Positions 1-7,621 are shown, counted from the stretch's first letter. The stretch is DNA of 17,061 nt from Balneolaceae bacterium (GCA_007123785.1 SLGL01000212.1:1-17061), one strand, 5' to 3'. The notes: generated from the letters alone by a model not told the origin. Made by a program: numbers and translations.

Positions 1-291
1 AAAACCTGGGAAGGATTCTGGTCGGGATTCCTGGGAGCGGCTTCAGGTTTTTTTACTGTGTACCTGATCGCCTCTCCGTTTCCGCTGCCACTCTGGTCAG
101 CCCTTCCTGCCGTGCTGCTGATCAGCATCATTGGCCCTTTGGGAGACATCTCCGCCAGCAGCCTGAAACGCCTTGCACAGATTAAAGACTCATCAGCTCT
201 GCTCCCCGGCCACGGCGGCCTTTTCGACCGCTTCGACTCCATGATTCCAACTGCTCCGTTCATCTTTTTCTTATTTTACTTTTTAGTTTAA
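1..291 (+). CDS. cdsA: Phosphatidate cytidylyltransferase, C-terminal part (5' truncated by window edge)
   Basis: Reading frame 1 is open from the first base to a TAA at 289-291, giving the last 96 residues of an integral membrane enzyme that makes CDP-diacylglycerol from phosphatidate and CTP, the precursor of phospholipids. The family signature is intact: S-x-L-K-R, then K-D-S after four residues, then L-P-G-H-G-G and D-R-F-D, at about 159-240. The pattern matches S-x-[hydrophobic]-KR-x4-KD-x-S-x2-LPxHGG-x2-DR-x-D. The conserved K-T-W-E-G segment lies at the very start. Hydrophobic stretches flank the signature, and the protein ends in a Phe-rich membrane helix. The true start is outside the window. 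The next gene begins 126 bp downstream on the same strand with no clear terminator between. Family assignment is very secure; only the missing 5' part is unknown. Confidence 0.94.
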   Translation, partial: KTWEGFWSGFLGAASGFFTVYLIASPFPLPLWSALPAVLLISIIGPLGDISASSLKRLAQIKDSSALLPGHGGLFDRFDSMIPTAPFIFFLFYFLV

Positions 292-376
292 CTTCACCAT
301 AGTTCTTTGCAGTTCAGTAATTTGTAAATGGGGGACAACCGTACAGAGGACATTGCAACCTCAAAATTCGATATTC

Positions 377-407
377 TTTTTAAGGATTGATCGGCCGTCT
401 ATTTTTG
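377..407 (+). promoter_or_regulatory. Candidate Bacteroidota-type promoter for the epimerase gene
   Basis: TATTTTTG at 400-407 fits the -7 consensus TAnnTTTG, with a T-run (TTTT at 377-380) 19 bp upstream in place of the -33 TTTG. It lies only 10 nt before the ATG at 418, so transcription from it would give a nearly leaderless mRNA. The region is AT-rich, so chance occurrence is quite possible. Confidence 0.28.
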
Positions 408-417
408 TTAGAAAAAT

Positions 418-1323
418 ATGGAAATGAAAAAAATACTTATCACGGGTGGAACCGGCTTTATCGGCAGTTACCTATGCGAAAAGCTGCTTCAGAGCGGGCA
501 TTATCTTACCATCATTACCCGTTCACCTGAAAAATATGCAGAGAAACAGGCCAAAAACCGGAATTTTATCGGGTGGGATGATAATCTGAAGATTGCTGTT
601 AATGAAACAGATGTGATTATTAATCTCGCTGGAGAAAGTATCGCGGGAAGGCGATGGACCGATCAGGCAAAAAAACGAATTCTCAACAGCCGCATCCAGG
701 TCACTCGTACATTGGTTGAAGCGATGAAAAGTGCAGATTCAAAGCCTGAACTTTTCATCTCCGCTTCAGGTATCAACTTCTACAAAGACAGTGGCGACAA
801 GATTTTGGATGAATCGGCCGAAGCGGGTGAGGGTTTCCTTTCACAGGTTTGTGTAGAGTGGGAGGCAGAAGCAATGAAAACTGCAAAAATCGGTATCCGT
901 ACGGCAATTCCACGCATTTCGATGGTGCTTGGTGAACAGGGAGGTGCCCTTTCTCAGATGAAGCTTCCTTTCATCTTTTATGCGGGCGGTCCCATCGGCA
1001 GCGGTGAGCAGTATGTTTCCTGGATTCATCTGAAAGATTTGTGCAGTGCCATCCTCTACCCGATGGAACAGGAAGAACTCTCCGGAGTCTATAATGCATG
1101 TTCCCCGAATCCGGTTACAATGAACACCTTTGCCCAAACTCTTGGAAAGGTAATGAACCGTCCAGCTTTTTTCAGAGTTCCGGAATTTATGCTCAAAATT
1201 ATACTCGGTGAAGCATCTCAAATGGTTCTGGACAGCATTCGTGCCAAGCCAAAAATGCTTCAGATTACCGGATTTGAGTTCGAATTTGAAGACCTTGAAG
1301 AAGCCCTGGCTGATGTGGTGTAG
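418..1323 (+). CDS. TIGR01777-family NAD(P)-dependent epimerase (YfcH-like, atypical SDR)
   Basis: A 301-residue protein of normal length for this family. The N-terminal Rossmann motif GGTGFIG (residues 10-16) binds the dinucleotide. N-L-A-G-E-S-I (69-75), the W-x4-K-x-R-I-x2-SR block (80-92), S-A-S-G-I-N-F-Y (115-122) and S-W-I-H-L-K-D-L (201-208) are the usual TIGR01777 landmarks. The C-terminal DUF1731-type tail, with K-P-K-M-L and G-F-x-F near 277-290, is present. Substrate is not established for the family, and related proteins are often annotated only as sugar-epimerase-like or cell-division-inhibitor-like. ATG 418 is used here; ATG 424 (third residue) is equally possible because no Shine-Dalgarno sequence separates them. 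It lies between cdsA and the aminopeptidase on the same strand but with gaps of 126 and 278 bp, so co-transcription is uncertain. Confidence 0.92.
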   Translation: MEMKKILITGGTGFIGSYLCEKLLQSGHYLTIITRSPEKYAEKQAKNRNFIGWDDNLKIAVNETDVIINLAGESIAGRRWTDQAKKRILNSRIQVTRTLVEAMKSADSKPELFISASGINFYKDSGDKILDESAEAGEGFLSQVCVEWEAEAMKTAKIGIRTAIPRISMVLGEQGGALSQMKLPFIFYAGGPIGSGEQYVSWIHLKDLCSAILYPMEQEELSGVYNACSPNPVTMNTFAQTLGKVMNRPAFFRVPEFMLKIILGEASQMVLDSIRAKPKMLQITGFEFEFEDLEEALADVV

Positions 1324-1413
1324 TTTTGTTCTTTTAAAATTTTGAACAAAGTTTACTTAAAACTATTGATTTTTTTGTCAGTTTGTAAAAAGTGCTGCTA
1401 TTGATCCAATCAA

Positions 1414-1438
1414 TCAATAAAAAGGAATTTTTTATTGA
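1414..1438. repeat. AT-rich perfect inverted repeat between the epimerase and aminopeptidase genes
   Basis: TCAATAAAAA (1414-1423) pairs perfectly with TTTTTATTGA (1429-1438) around a 5-nt loop. The stem is 10 bp but almost pure A/T, so it is at best a weak terminator or protein site. It sits 91 bp after the epimerase stop. The rest of the 278-bp gap (1324-1601) is AT-rich and shows no convincing gene. Confidence 0.35.
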
Positions 1439-1601
1439 GATAATTGATGAACAGTTTACAACTGCTAATGAGATAAGTTTACATTCTTGTTGAAATCCTG
1501 CAATGCTCAGAGGTTTCATCTGCGTAACTATAAGAAAAAAAATTCTTGGTGAGGTAATCTCCGGGCTAACAGTTTTTAATTTAAAACCAATTAATTGATA
1601 C

Positions 1602-2936
1602 ATGTCATCAAATGTTCATCGCGAAAAACTTTTCTCCCTGTTCGAGGAAAATCAAGAAGGTGCCATCTATCTGAAAGGTGCCGAAACCATGTACCGTTAT
1701 GGCACCGATTATGAATTCCCATTCCGGCAGGAGAGTAACTTCTGGTATCTTACCGGTGTGAATGAAGCAGACTACCACGCTGTCATCGATATTAAATCGG
1801 GTGAATTTCACCTTTTTGCCCCCAAACGCGATGCGCAGTATGCGGTTTGGCACGGGCGAATCAAGCCAAAGGATGAAATCCGTGAACTCTATCAGCCTGA
1901 TCACCTCCATGACGATAACAAGCTGCTCACCGTGCTTAAGAACATCAGCCCGTCAGTTATCTACTGTTTGGATGAAGAACAGGCCGAGTTCCTGGAAGCC
2001 CTCAGCCGCGATTTCAAGGTGGATACCGAAACACTATCCGACGCCATTACCTACTGCCGCTGTATTAAAACAGCGCAGGAGCTCGATTTTATGAGAGAAG
2101 CTGCCAGGGTGAATAACCTCGCACACCTTGAAGTGATGAAGTCACTGAAACCTGGTATGTATGAGTATGAAACCAAGGCAATTTTTGATTATCACCAGCA
2201 GAAACACGGCCTGCTCCAGCCTGCATACACCGGTATCCACGCAGCAGGAGTGAATAGTGCCATTCTTCACTACACTGAGAACAACCAGCGCATCAACAAG
2301 GGCGATCTCTATCTGATTGATGCAGGTTATGAGTTTAAAGGGTATGCCTCTGACTTTACCCGAACCTATCCTGCCAGCGGACGTTTTTCGGGAGATCAGG
2401 CGGCTATTTATCAGATTGTTCTGAATGCACTCAATAAGACAATTGAAGCAGTGACTCCGGGAGTAAAAATGGAAGAACTGCACCTGGCTGCCTGCCGCAT
2501 TATTCTGCACGGCCTCAAAGAGATTGGCCTTGTAAAGGGTGATATTGAAGAGATGATGAAAAATAATATTTTCGCTCTCTTTTTTCCTCATGGCCTTGGT
2601 CATTTTCTTGGCCTCGATACACACGATGTTGGAGGGTATCCCAAAGGAGTAGAGCGCATTGACCGGCCCGGAATCCAATACCTGCGTGTCCGCCGTGAAC
2701 TGATGCCGGGAATGGCCATAACCGTGGAGCCGGGTATCTACTTTATTCCCGCACTGCTGAAACCCGCTCTTGAAGATCCGGAAAAAGTACGCTATCTGAA
2801 TACCGAAAAAGTAGAAAAACTGCTCGATTTTGGCGGTATCCGGATTGAAGACAACCTGATTATAACCGAAAACGGAAGTGAAAATCTTACGAATGTTCCG
2901 AAAGAGATCAGGGAGATTGAGGAAGTGATGGGATGA
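1602..2936 (+). CDS. pepP: Xaa-Pro aminopeptidase (M24B metallopeptidase)
   Basis: A 444-residue cytosolic peptidase that removes N-terminal residues preceding proline. Length matches E. coli PepP (about 440). Residues 1-150 are the aminopeptidase-P N-terminal domain (Y-G-T-D-Y-E-F-P-F-R-Q, then S-N-F-W-Y-L-T-G). Residues 160-425 are the pita-bread catalytic domain. The five dinuclear-metal ligands are all recognisable: D240 (L-I-D-A-G), D251 (A-S-D-F-T-R-T), H334 (in P-H-G-L-G-H), E376 (V-E-P-G-I-Y) and E416 (I-R-I-E-D-N). The additional active-site histidines H223, H330 and H341 are also present. No signal peptide is seen. The ATG at 1602 has no Shine-Dalgarno sequence but gives the expected N-terminus. 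Prolidase (PepQ) is the main alternative, but the N-terminal domain and length favour an aminopeptidase P. Confidence 0.94.
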   Translation: MSSNVHREKLFSLFEENQEGAIYLKGAETMYRYGTDYEFPFRQESNFWYLTGVNEADYHAVIDIKSGEFHLFAPKRDAQYAVWHGRIKPKDEIRELYQPDHLHDDNKLLTVLKNISPSVIYCLDEEQAEFLEALSRDFKVDTETLSDAITYCRCIKTAQELDFMREAARVNNLAHLEVMKSLKPGMYEYETKAIFDYHQQKHGLLQPAYTGIHAAGVNSAILHYTENNQRINKGDLYLIDAGYEFKGYASDFTRTYPASGRFSGDQAAIYQIVLNALNKTIEAVTPGVKMEELHLAACRIILHGLKEIGLVKGDIEEMMKNNIFALFFPHGLGHFLGLDTHDVGGYPKGVERIDRPGIQYLRVRRELMPGMAITVEPGIYFIPALLKPALEDPEKVRYLNTEKVEKLLDFGGIRIEDNLIITENGSENLTNVPKEIREIEEVMG

Positions 2937-3418
2937 GATTCTGCATTACGCTTCAATCCATTTCGTATATATTCCTTTTCACCCCGGAAAAAGACTACCC
3001 TAATCAGGAATATAATAAACAAGTTTACTCTGAATTCGTCGCAATAAAGCCCGGCACGCGGTAAAGAAGCATCATTTGAAGAGTGTCTCAGACATTTTGG
3101 AAAAATGAAAATTGTTCTGATGTTATCTAATTAATAAAAAATTGGGCAAGTAATCGGATCAATCAACACTGATGGATTATCATGTCAAAAACAGTTCAGA
3201 ACATCCTTAAAACTACACAAAAAAGTTTCAGCAGGGTAATGGCTTTTTCAAAACTAAATGCTACTTTCCATTTTGCATAAACTCTGATTAAGCAATGGCA
3301 TCAGTGTGGAAAACAGCCGGTTTCAGCTGCCCTTTTACTATTGTTTGAATTGAGTAAACAGAGCCTTTCCATGAGCTGTTTGAACGGATGTCAAAATTAA
3401 TATCTGTGGTGATGGTTG
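2937..3418. other. Intergenic region, aminopeptidase to sigma54 activator (482 bp)
   Basis: I see no convincing gene here. A 32-codon reading frame at 3182-3280 has no ribosome-binding site and was not accepted. A 9-bp inverted repeat (TATATTCCT 2968-2976 / AGGAATATA 3006-3014, 29-nt spacer) lies just after pepP. One ATTTCGT heptamer (2960-2966), the same word that is clustered upstream of the OsmC gene, also occurs here, but alone. A promoter candidate for the activator is listed separately. Confidence 0.6.
3379..3408 (+). promoter_or_regulatory. Candidate promoter of the sigma54 activator gene
   Basis: TTTG at 3379-3382 is followed after 18 bp by TATCTGTG at 3401-3408, one mismatch from TAnnTTTG. 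Spacing suits Bacteroidota -33/-7 promoters and lies 10 nt before the ATG at 3419. This is pattern matching only. Confidence 0.3.
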
Positions 3419-5362
3419 ATGTTGAAAAAAAACAAAGAAAACAATGTAGATGATACAAGCCATACCATCTTAAGAAGTATTCTGGAGGGGACTGTTGCAC
3501 ATACCGGTGAACACTTTTTCCAGGCCCTTGTAAAAAAGCTCGCAGAAACTCTTCATACAAAAGGTGCCTGGGTAACCGAATACCTGGAAGAACAACAAAA
3601 GCTCAAATCACTGGCTTTTTGGATGGACGATCACTATGTGGATGAATATGAATACCACATACCAGGAACTCCTTGTGAAAGAGTGGTAAAAAGCCGTGAA
3701 TTATTTCATGTTTCGGAAAATGTGATAGAACTGTTCCCCGCAGACCCGGATCTGGAGCCTTTCGGTGCTGTAAGCTATCTTGGAGCTCCCATGCTGGATT
3801 TGGACGGAAACGTATTGGGGCACCTTGCCGTGCAGGACACTCATCCAATGCCCGAACATTTTCAGAATATGGCTCTGTTCAGAATCTTTGCAGACCGGGC
3901 ATCCTCCGAGCTTCGGCGCCTCCGTACAGAGAAAAAACTGCGGGAACGTGAAGAACAGCTCAACCGCCTGTTCGACGGCGTGATGGATGCCATTATTGAA
4001 ATGAATTCTCAGCTGACAATTATCCAGGCAAATACAGCAGCACAAACCCTTTTTGAAAACAGTAAGAATCAAATAATAATAGGTCGCTCTTTTGAAAGAT
4101 ATTTACAGCCCACCTCTGCTATAAAGTTGAAAAACCTGATGGCATCCCTTCAGACAAAAAGTCATGGCAAACAATTTATTTGGGTGCCTGGTGGATTCAG
4201 GGCTATTACTCATGCCGGTAAAGTATTTCAAAGTGAGGCAACTCTCTCTTGTTATGAAAACAATGGCAACTTCTATTTTGACCTTGTTTTACGCAATGTA
4301 ACCGACCGGCTTGAAGCAGAACAGAGAATAGATATGCTTAGTGCTGAGACCCAATATCTCAGAGATGAGATTCGTAAAATACATCAGTTCGATACAATTG
4401 TAGGTAAAAGCAATGCAATTCAGACGGTTTTGGATCAAATTCTTCAGGTAGCAGATACCGATGCAGCTGTACTGATAACCGGAGAAACTGGAACAGGAAA
4501 AGAATTGGTGGCAAGAGCTATTCACGATCAAAGCAGACGAAGCCGGAAGCCATTGATCAGAGTTAATTGTGCCGCAATACCGGCTTCATTAATAGAAAGT
4601 GAATTTTTCGGCCATGAAAAAGGTGCATTTACCGGTGCCACTGAGAAACGAAGAGGGAGATTTTCACTTGCGGATGGGGGCTCCATTTTCCTGGATGAGA
4701 TCGGTGAACTTCCGCTCGAACTCCAGCCGAAATTATTGAGAGTATTACAGGAAGGTGAGTTTGAGCCTGTAGGAAGTTCCCAAACCACAAGAGTTAATGT
4801 TCGGTTGATTGCCGCAACAAACAGGAACCTGTCAGAAATGGTAAAAAGAGCAGTATTCCGGGAAGATTTGTATTACCGGCTGCATGTCTTTCCGATAAAT
4901 GTACCCCCACTCAGGGAAAGAGAAAATGATGTGATTTTGCTCGCAGAAACTTTTATTGAACAGTTTTTACAAAAAACCGGAAAAAATGTGAATGCTATGT
5001 CGAAGGAAGATATTCAGCATCTGAAAGCATACGACTGGCCCGGAAATATTCGTGAACTGCAAAATATAATTGAACGGGCTATCATCACTTCGCGTGATGG
5101 GAAACTGAATCTTTTTCGATTGATCCCCAATCCCGGAAATGATGCAGATGCCACCTCTGACGATATCACTTCGAAGCGAATTTTTACTGCCAGCGAAATG
5201 CGGCAAATGGAAAAAAACAATCTCATACGTGCCCTCGAAGCAACAAACTGGAAAGTTTCCGGAAAAAAAGGAGCTTCCAATTTGGTTAGAATACCAGCAA
5301 CTACGTTTACTTCCAGAATGAAAGCATTAGGAATAACACCGGCTGATCAATTCAAGCGATGA
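3419..5362 (+). CDS. Sigma54-dependent transcriptional activator with GAF and PAS sensor domains and a Fis-type HTH
   Basis: A 647-residue bacterial enhancer-binding protein. Residues 18-165 form a GAF domain of the G-T-P-C-E type (C86), with Y-L-G-A-P and G-H-L-A-V-Q-D. Residues 178-298 are PAS-like, joined by short helical linkers. Residues 325-560 are the AAA+ domain: Walker A G-E-T-G-T-G-K-E (355-362), the sigma54-contacting loop GAFTGA (402-407), Walker B S-I-F-L-D-E (422-427) and W-P-G-N-I-R-E-L (540-547). Residues 600-640 carry a Fis-type helix-turn-helix. Having GAFTGA implies that it opens sigma54-RNA polymerase complexes. There is no receiver domain, so the signal is probably a ligand or redox state sensed by GAF/PAS; which one cannot be read from sequence. 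ATG 3419 was chosen; the only in-frame alternative is TTG 3416, directly preceded by an in-frame stop at 3410-3412. The OsmC gene 204 bp downstream is the likely target. Confidence 0.95.
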   Translation: MLKKNKENNVDDTSHTILRSILEGTVAHTGEHFFQALVKKLAETLHTKGAWVTEYLEEQQKLKSLAFWMDDHYVDEYEYHIPGTPCERVVKSRELFHVSENVIELFPADPDLEPFGAVSYLGAPMLDLDGNVLGHLAVQDTHPMPEHFQNMALFRIFADRASSELRRLRTEKKLREREEQLNRLFDGVMDAIIEMNSQLTIIQANTAAQTLFENSKNQIIIGRSFERYLQPTSAIKLKNLMASLQTKSHGKQFIWVPGGFRAITHAGKVFQSEATLSCYENNGNFYFDLVLRNVTDRLEAEQRIDMLSAETQYLRDEIRKIHQFDTIVGKSNAIQTVLDQILQVADTDAAVLITGETGTGKELVARAIHDQSRRSRKPLIRVNCAAIPASLIESEFFGHEKGAFTGATEKRRGRFSLADGGSIFLDEIGELPLELQPKLLRVLQEGEFEPVGSSQTTRVNVRLIAATNRNLSEMVKRAVFREDLYYRLHVFPINVPPLRERENDVILLAETFIEQFLQKTGKNVNAMSKEDIQHLKAYDWPGNIRELQNIIERAIITSRDGKLNLFRLIPNPGNDADATSDDITSKRIFTASEMRQMEKNNLIRALEATNWKVSGKKGASNLVRIPATTFTSRMKALGITPADQFKR

Positions 5363-5369
5363 AATACCG

Positions 5370-5428
5370 TTTCGAAATTTCGTTTTTTAATGATATTTCG
5401 TGAGATAAAATAAATTTTACGAAATTTA
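5370..5428 (+). promoter_or_regulatory. Candidate upstream activating sequences: clustered ATTTCGT/ACGAAAT half-sites
   Basis: Just after the activator's stop codon the 7-mer ATTTCGT occurs at 5377-5383 and 5395-5401, and inverted as ACGAAAT at 5419-5425. The first lies in a perfect 10-bp palindrome CGAAATTTCG (5373-5382). TAAATTT (5411-5417) and AAATTTA (5422-5428) form another perfect dyad around TACG. The cluster spans roughly -126 to -68 relative to the start site predicted from the -24/-12 element, which is the normal distance for enhancer-binding-protein sites. Binding by the neighbouring activator is inferred. Confidence 0.42.
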
Positions 5429-5468
5429 TGTGGCTGTTTTTATTCACTTTGCAATCTATTTATATTCT

Positions 5469-5485
5469 TTGGCACGGTTTCTGGT
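5469..5485 (+). promoter_or_regulatory. Candidate sigma54 (-24/-12) promoter for the OsmC gene
   Basis: TTGGCACG (5469-5476) is a perfect -24 element. The -12 element at the exact expected spacing reads CTGGT (5481-5485) against consensus TTGCA/T, keeping the key G at 5483 but with G for C at 5484. Predicted start of transcription is about 5496, giving a 71-nt leader. Its placement between a GAFTGA activator and the next gene strengthens the call. Confidence 0.5.
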
Positions 5486-5555
5486 TAATTGGAGGAGAGT
5501 GCTTGCAGATAGTCTGGCAGGTACCAAATCCAATAAATCAATAATCCAATATAAT

Positions 5556-5560
5556 GAGGT
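5556..5560 (+). promoter_or_regulatory. Shine-Dalgarno sequence of the OsmC gene
   Basis: GAGGT lies 6 nt before ATG 5567. It is notable because most genes in this window have no recognisable Shine-Dalgarno sequence, and it fixes this start. Confidence 0.6.
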
Positions 5561-5566
5561 AAAAAA

Positions 5567-6136
5567 ATGACACCAACTATTATAAATGGCGTAAATGTAG
5601 ATCGACTGGTTGAAACAATCGAAACGATTACAAAAAAACCTGAACTCGGAATGTTTGAATTCAGAGCTAAAAGCAGATGGATAAACGGCGGGCATTATGT
5701 GTCAGAAATTGAAGACTTTTATGGTGCCGGCAAAGAAGATGCGCACAAAACCCGTTTCACGCTTCATGGCGATGAACCTGATATTTTACTGGGAGATGAC
5801 CACGGGCCAAACCCGGTGGAGTTTGTTCTCCATGGACTGGCAGGATGCCTCAGCACCACATTTGTATATTATGCGGCTGCACAAGGAGTGAAAATAGAAG
5901 CAATTGATTATACCCTGGAAGGAGATCTGGATGTTCGGGGACTTCTTGGAATATCCAAAAATGTTCGGCCGGGATTTCAGAACATTCGGGTTACATTCCA
6001 TGTGCAATCCGACGCCCCGATGGAGAAGCTGATTGAGCTTGTAAAATTGGCTCAAATGCGATCCCCGGTTTTCAACACCATATCCGAACCGGTTCCGGTT
6101 CAGGTAGAGTTGGAAAAAACTGCAATCGCAGTATAA
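5567..6136 (+). CDS. OsmC-family protein with a single cysteine
   Basis: A 189-residue OsmC/Ohr-superfamily protein, longer than the usual ~140 because of about 30 extra N-terminal residues. The core motif G-P-N-P-V-E-F-V-L-H-G-L-A-G-C-L-S (80-96) contains the nucleophilic cysteine C94. In canonical OsmC and Ohr a second cysteine, in a C-P-V motif on the later helix, completes a peroxidase redox pair. Here the equivalent segment reads R-S-P-V-F-N-T (165-171), with S166 in its place, and no other cysteine exists in the protein. A two-cysteine hydroperoxide reductase mechanism is therefore doubtful; a one-cysteine or non-peroxidase role is possible. There is no signal peptide, so it is cytosolic. 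It is preceded by the strongest Shine-Dalgarno sequence in the window and a sigma54-type promoter, and followed within 12 bp by a strong terminator, so it is probably monocistronic and controlled by the adjacent activator. Confidence 0.9.
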   Translation: MTPTIINGVNVDRLVETIETITKKPELGMFEFRAKSRWINGGHYVSEIEDFYGAGKEDAHKTRFTLHGDEPDILLGDDHGPNPVEFVLHGLAGCLSTTFVYYAAAQGVKIEAIDYTLEGDLDVRGLLGISKNVRPGFQNIRVTFHVQSDAPMEKLIELVKLAQMRSPVFNTISEPVPVQVELEKTAIAV

Positions 6137-6147
6137 TTTTTTTACTG

Positions 6148-6185
6148 AGAGCCTTCCTTTGCGGTACAGGAAGGCTCTTTCATTT
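6148..6185 (+). terminator. Intrinsic terminator after the OsmC gene
   Basis: AGAGCCTTCCT (6148-6158) pairs perfectly with AGGAAGGCTCT (6168-6178) around a 9-nt loop, an 11-bp stem with six G-C pairs, followed by TTCATTT. It begins 12 bp after the OsmC stop. Its 3' end is only about 20 nt from the start codon of the next gene. Confidence 0.8.
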
Positions 6186-6202
6186 CAGTACGGGTATTTT
6201 TT

Positions 6203-7621
6203 ATGGAAATACACCAGAATAATAGTTCCGATGATTTATTTGAAGAATCAGAACGGAATCGTCCTCCTCTTCATCCCTTTACTCTTTCATTTTTCCCGGA
6301 TGCTGTTAACAGGTTATTTGAAAACTACGCAACCGATCAATCTGTCGGGTTTGCAAGATTGACTCTCGCCCTGGCAATTTTTCTGTATTTTCTGTTTGCC
6401 TTTTTAGACCCACTCATATCACCGGATGTGGCCGGAGAAATCACATTGATTCGAGTTGCAAGTGTGGTGTTTTTTTCAGCCGTCATTTTGATGACATATA
6501 CAGCATGGGGAATAAAAAATTTTCAATTCCTGATGAATGTCGTCGTTCTTTTTGCCGGAGCGGGAATTATCACTATGATTCTGATATCGGGATCGAGTGT
6601 TTACTATGCGGCACTTATTCTTGCTGTGATTTACGCCCACAGCCTCTTGAGATTGAGGTTCATTTATGCCTCATTTTCCACATGGATTGTAATCCTGTTC
6701 TATTTGTTTACAGCCTCATGGTTCCAGATAGCACCCTTCGAAATTTACCTGAATAATTTATTTTTTCTGTTTTCAGCGAATGTAATGGGGATGTTTGCAA
6801 GCTATTGGCTTGAATATTATATGAGAGCCGTTTTTTGGAAAGAACAGATTTTGAGAGACAAGACCCAGACATTGAAAAGAGAAGATCTCCGAAAAAGTCA
6901 GGAACTGGAGCAAGCACGGAAAATTCAACTGGCCATGCTGCCGCAGGCGTTGCCTCAATACCCGGGTTATTTATTTTCGTTTTCTATGAATCCGGCTTCG
7001 GAAGTGGGAGGAGATTATTATGACTATCAGATAAATGACGGGCAACTCACCTTTGGAATAGGAGATGCCACCGGCCACGGTTTGCAGGCAAGTGTAATTG
7101 TAACGGCAATAAAATTAGTTTTTTCAGAGCATGCGAGAAAGATGGATATTGTTGATTTTTTAAAGCGGGCATCCAACTCTATCAGCCTTATGGGAATTAA
7201 GAATGTCTACCTGGCATTCGCCATCGGGCGGCTTCGAAACCATACACTGGAACTTGCTGGTGCAGGAATACCCTCTGCCCTAATTTATCGCTGCTATACA
7301 AAAAGTGTGGAACAGTTCCCGCTGAAAGGCCTTCCACTTGGTAGTAAAACGATGTTTCCATACAAAAAAGAACGAACCATCCTGCATCCCGGTGATATAG
7401 TACTGTTAATGACAGACGGGTTTCCGGAATTGATGAATGGAAACGGGGTTATGTTTGGATATCAAAATGTGATAGAGATTTTCAGGGAACTGGCTGATTT
7501 AAACCCCAAAGAACTTCTTGAACAGATGCAGCACAATATTTATGATTGGCTTCAGGGTGCAGAACAAAACGATGACATTACATTCTTCGCATTTAAACGA
7601 ATGCCTGTTGTTTCTGACTGA
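6203..7621 (+). CDS. Membrane-anchored SpoIIE/PP2C-type serine/threonine phosphatase
   Basis: A 472-residue protein. Residues 49-205 hold about six hydrophobic segments (near 50-70, 82-99, 107-129, 133-150, 158-175 and 182-203). Residues 210-245 are a charged, probably coiled-coil linker, and residues 246-466 are a SpoIIE-like PPM phosphatase. Metal-binding motifs are present: V-G-G-D-Y-Y-D (268-274, D271), G-D-A-T-G-H-G (287-293, D288), M-T-D-G-F-P-E (403-409, D405) and N-D-D-I-T (456-460). The usual N-A-G-H-x-P motif reads A-G-A-G-I-P (352-357), a variant. Such proteins usually dephosphorylate anti-anti-sigma (STAS) partners in partner-switching cascades, but no STAS or RsbW-like gene is in the window. 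ATG 6203 has no Shine-Dalgarno sequence, and the next in-frame Met is about 100 residues in, inside the membrane part. The signal sensed by the membrane domain is unknown. Confidence 0.92.
   Translation: MEIHQNNSSDDLFEESERNRPPLHPFTLSFFPDAVNRLFENYATDQSVGFARLTLALAIFLYFLFAFLDPLISPDVAGEITLIRVASVVFFSAVILMTYTAWGIKNFQFLMNVVVLFAGAGIITMILISGSSVYYAALILAVIYAHSLLRLRFIYASFSTWIVILFYLFTASWFQIAPFEIYLNNLFFLFSANVMGMFASYWLEYYMRAVFWKEQILRDKTQTLKREDLRKSQELEQARKIQLAMLPQALPQYPGYLFSFSMNPASEVGGDYYDYQINDGQLTFGIGDATGHGLQASVIVTAIKLVFSEHARKMDIVDFLKRASNSISLMGIKNVYLAFAIGRLRNHTLELAGAGIPSALIYRCYTKSVEQFPLKGLPLGSKTMFPYKKERTILHPGDIVLLMTDGFPELMNGNGVMFGYQNVIEIFRELADLNPKELLEQMQHNIYDWLQGAEQNDDITFFAFKRMPVVSD

Noticed and set aside
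1327..1346. GTTC-TTTTAAAATTTT-GAAC as terminator of the epimerase gene
   Set aside because: Only the outer four bases pair; the inner T/A tracts do not form a stem in that register.
3182..3280. 32-codon plus-strand ORF upstream of the sigma54 activator
   Set aside because: No ribosome-binding site, no recognisable features, and a length expected by chance in a 480-bp gap.
5371..5388. CGAAATTTCG followed by T6 as an intrinsic terminator of the activator gene
   Set aside because: The palindrome has no loop and only A/T plus two CG steps, so the RNA hairpin would be poor. It fits better as a protein-binding half-site cluster.
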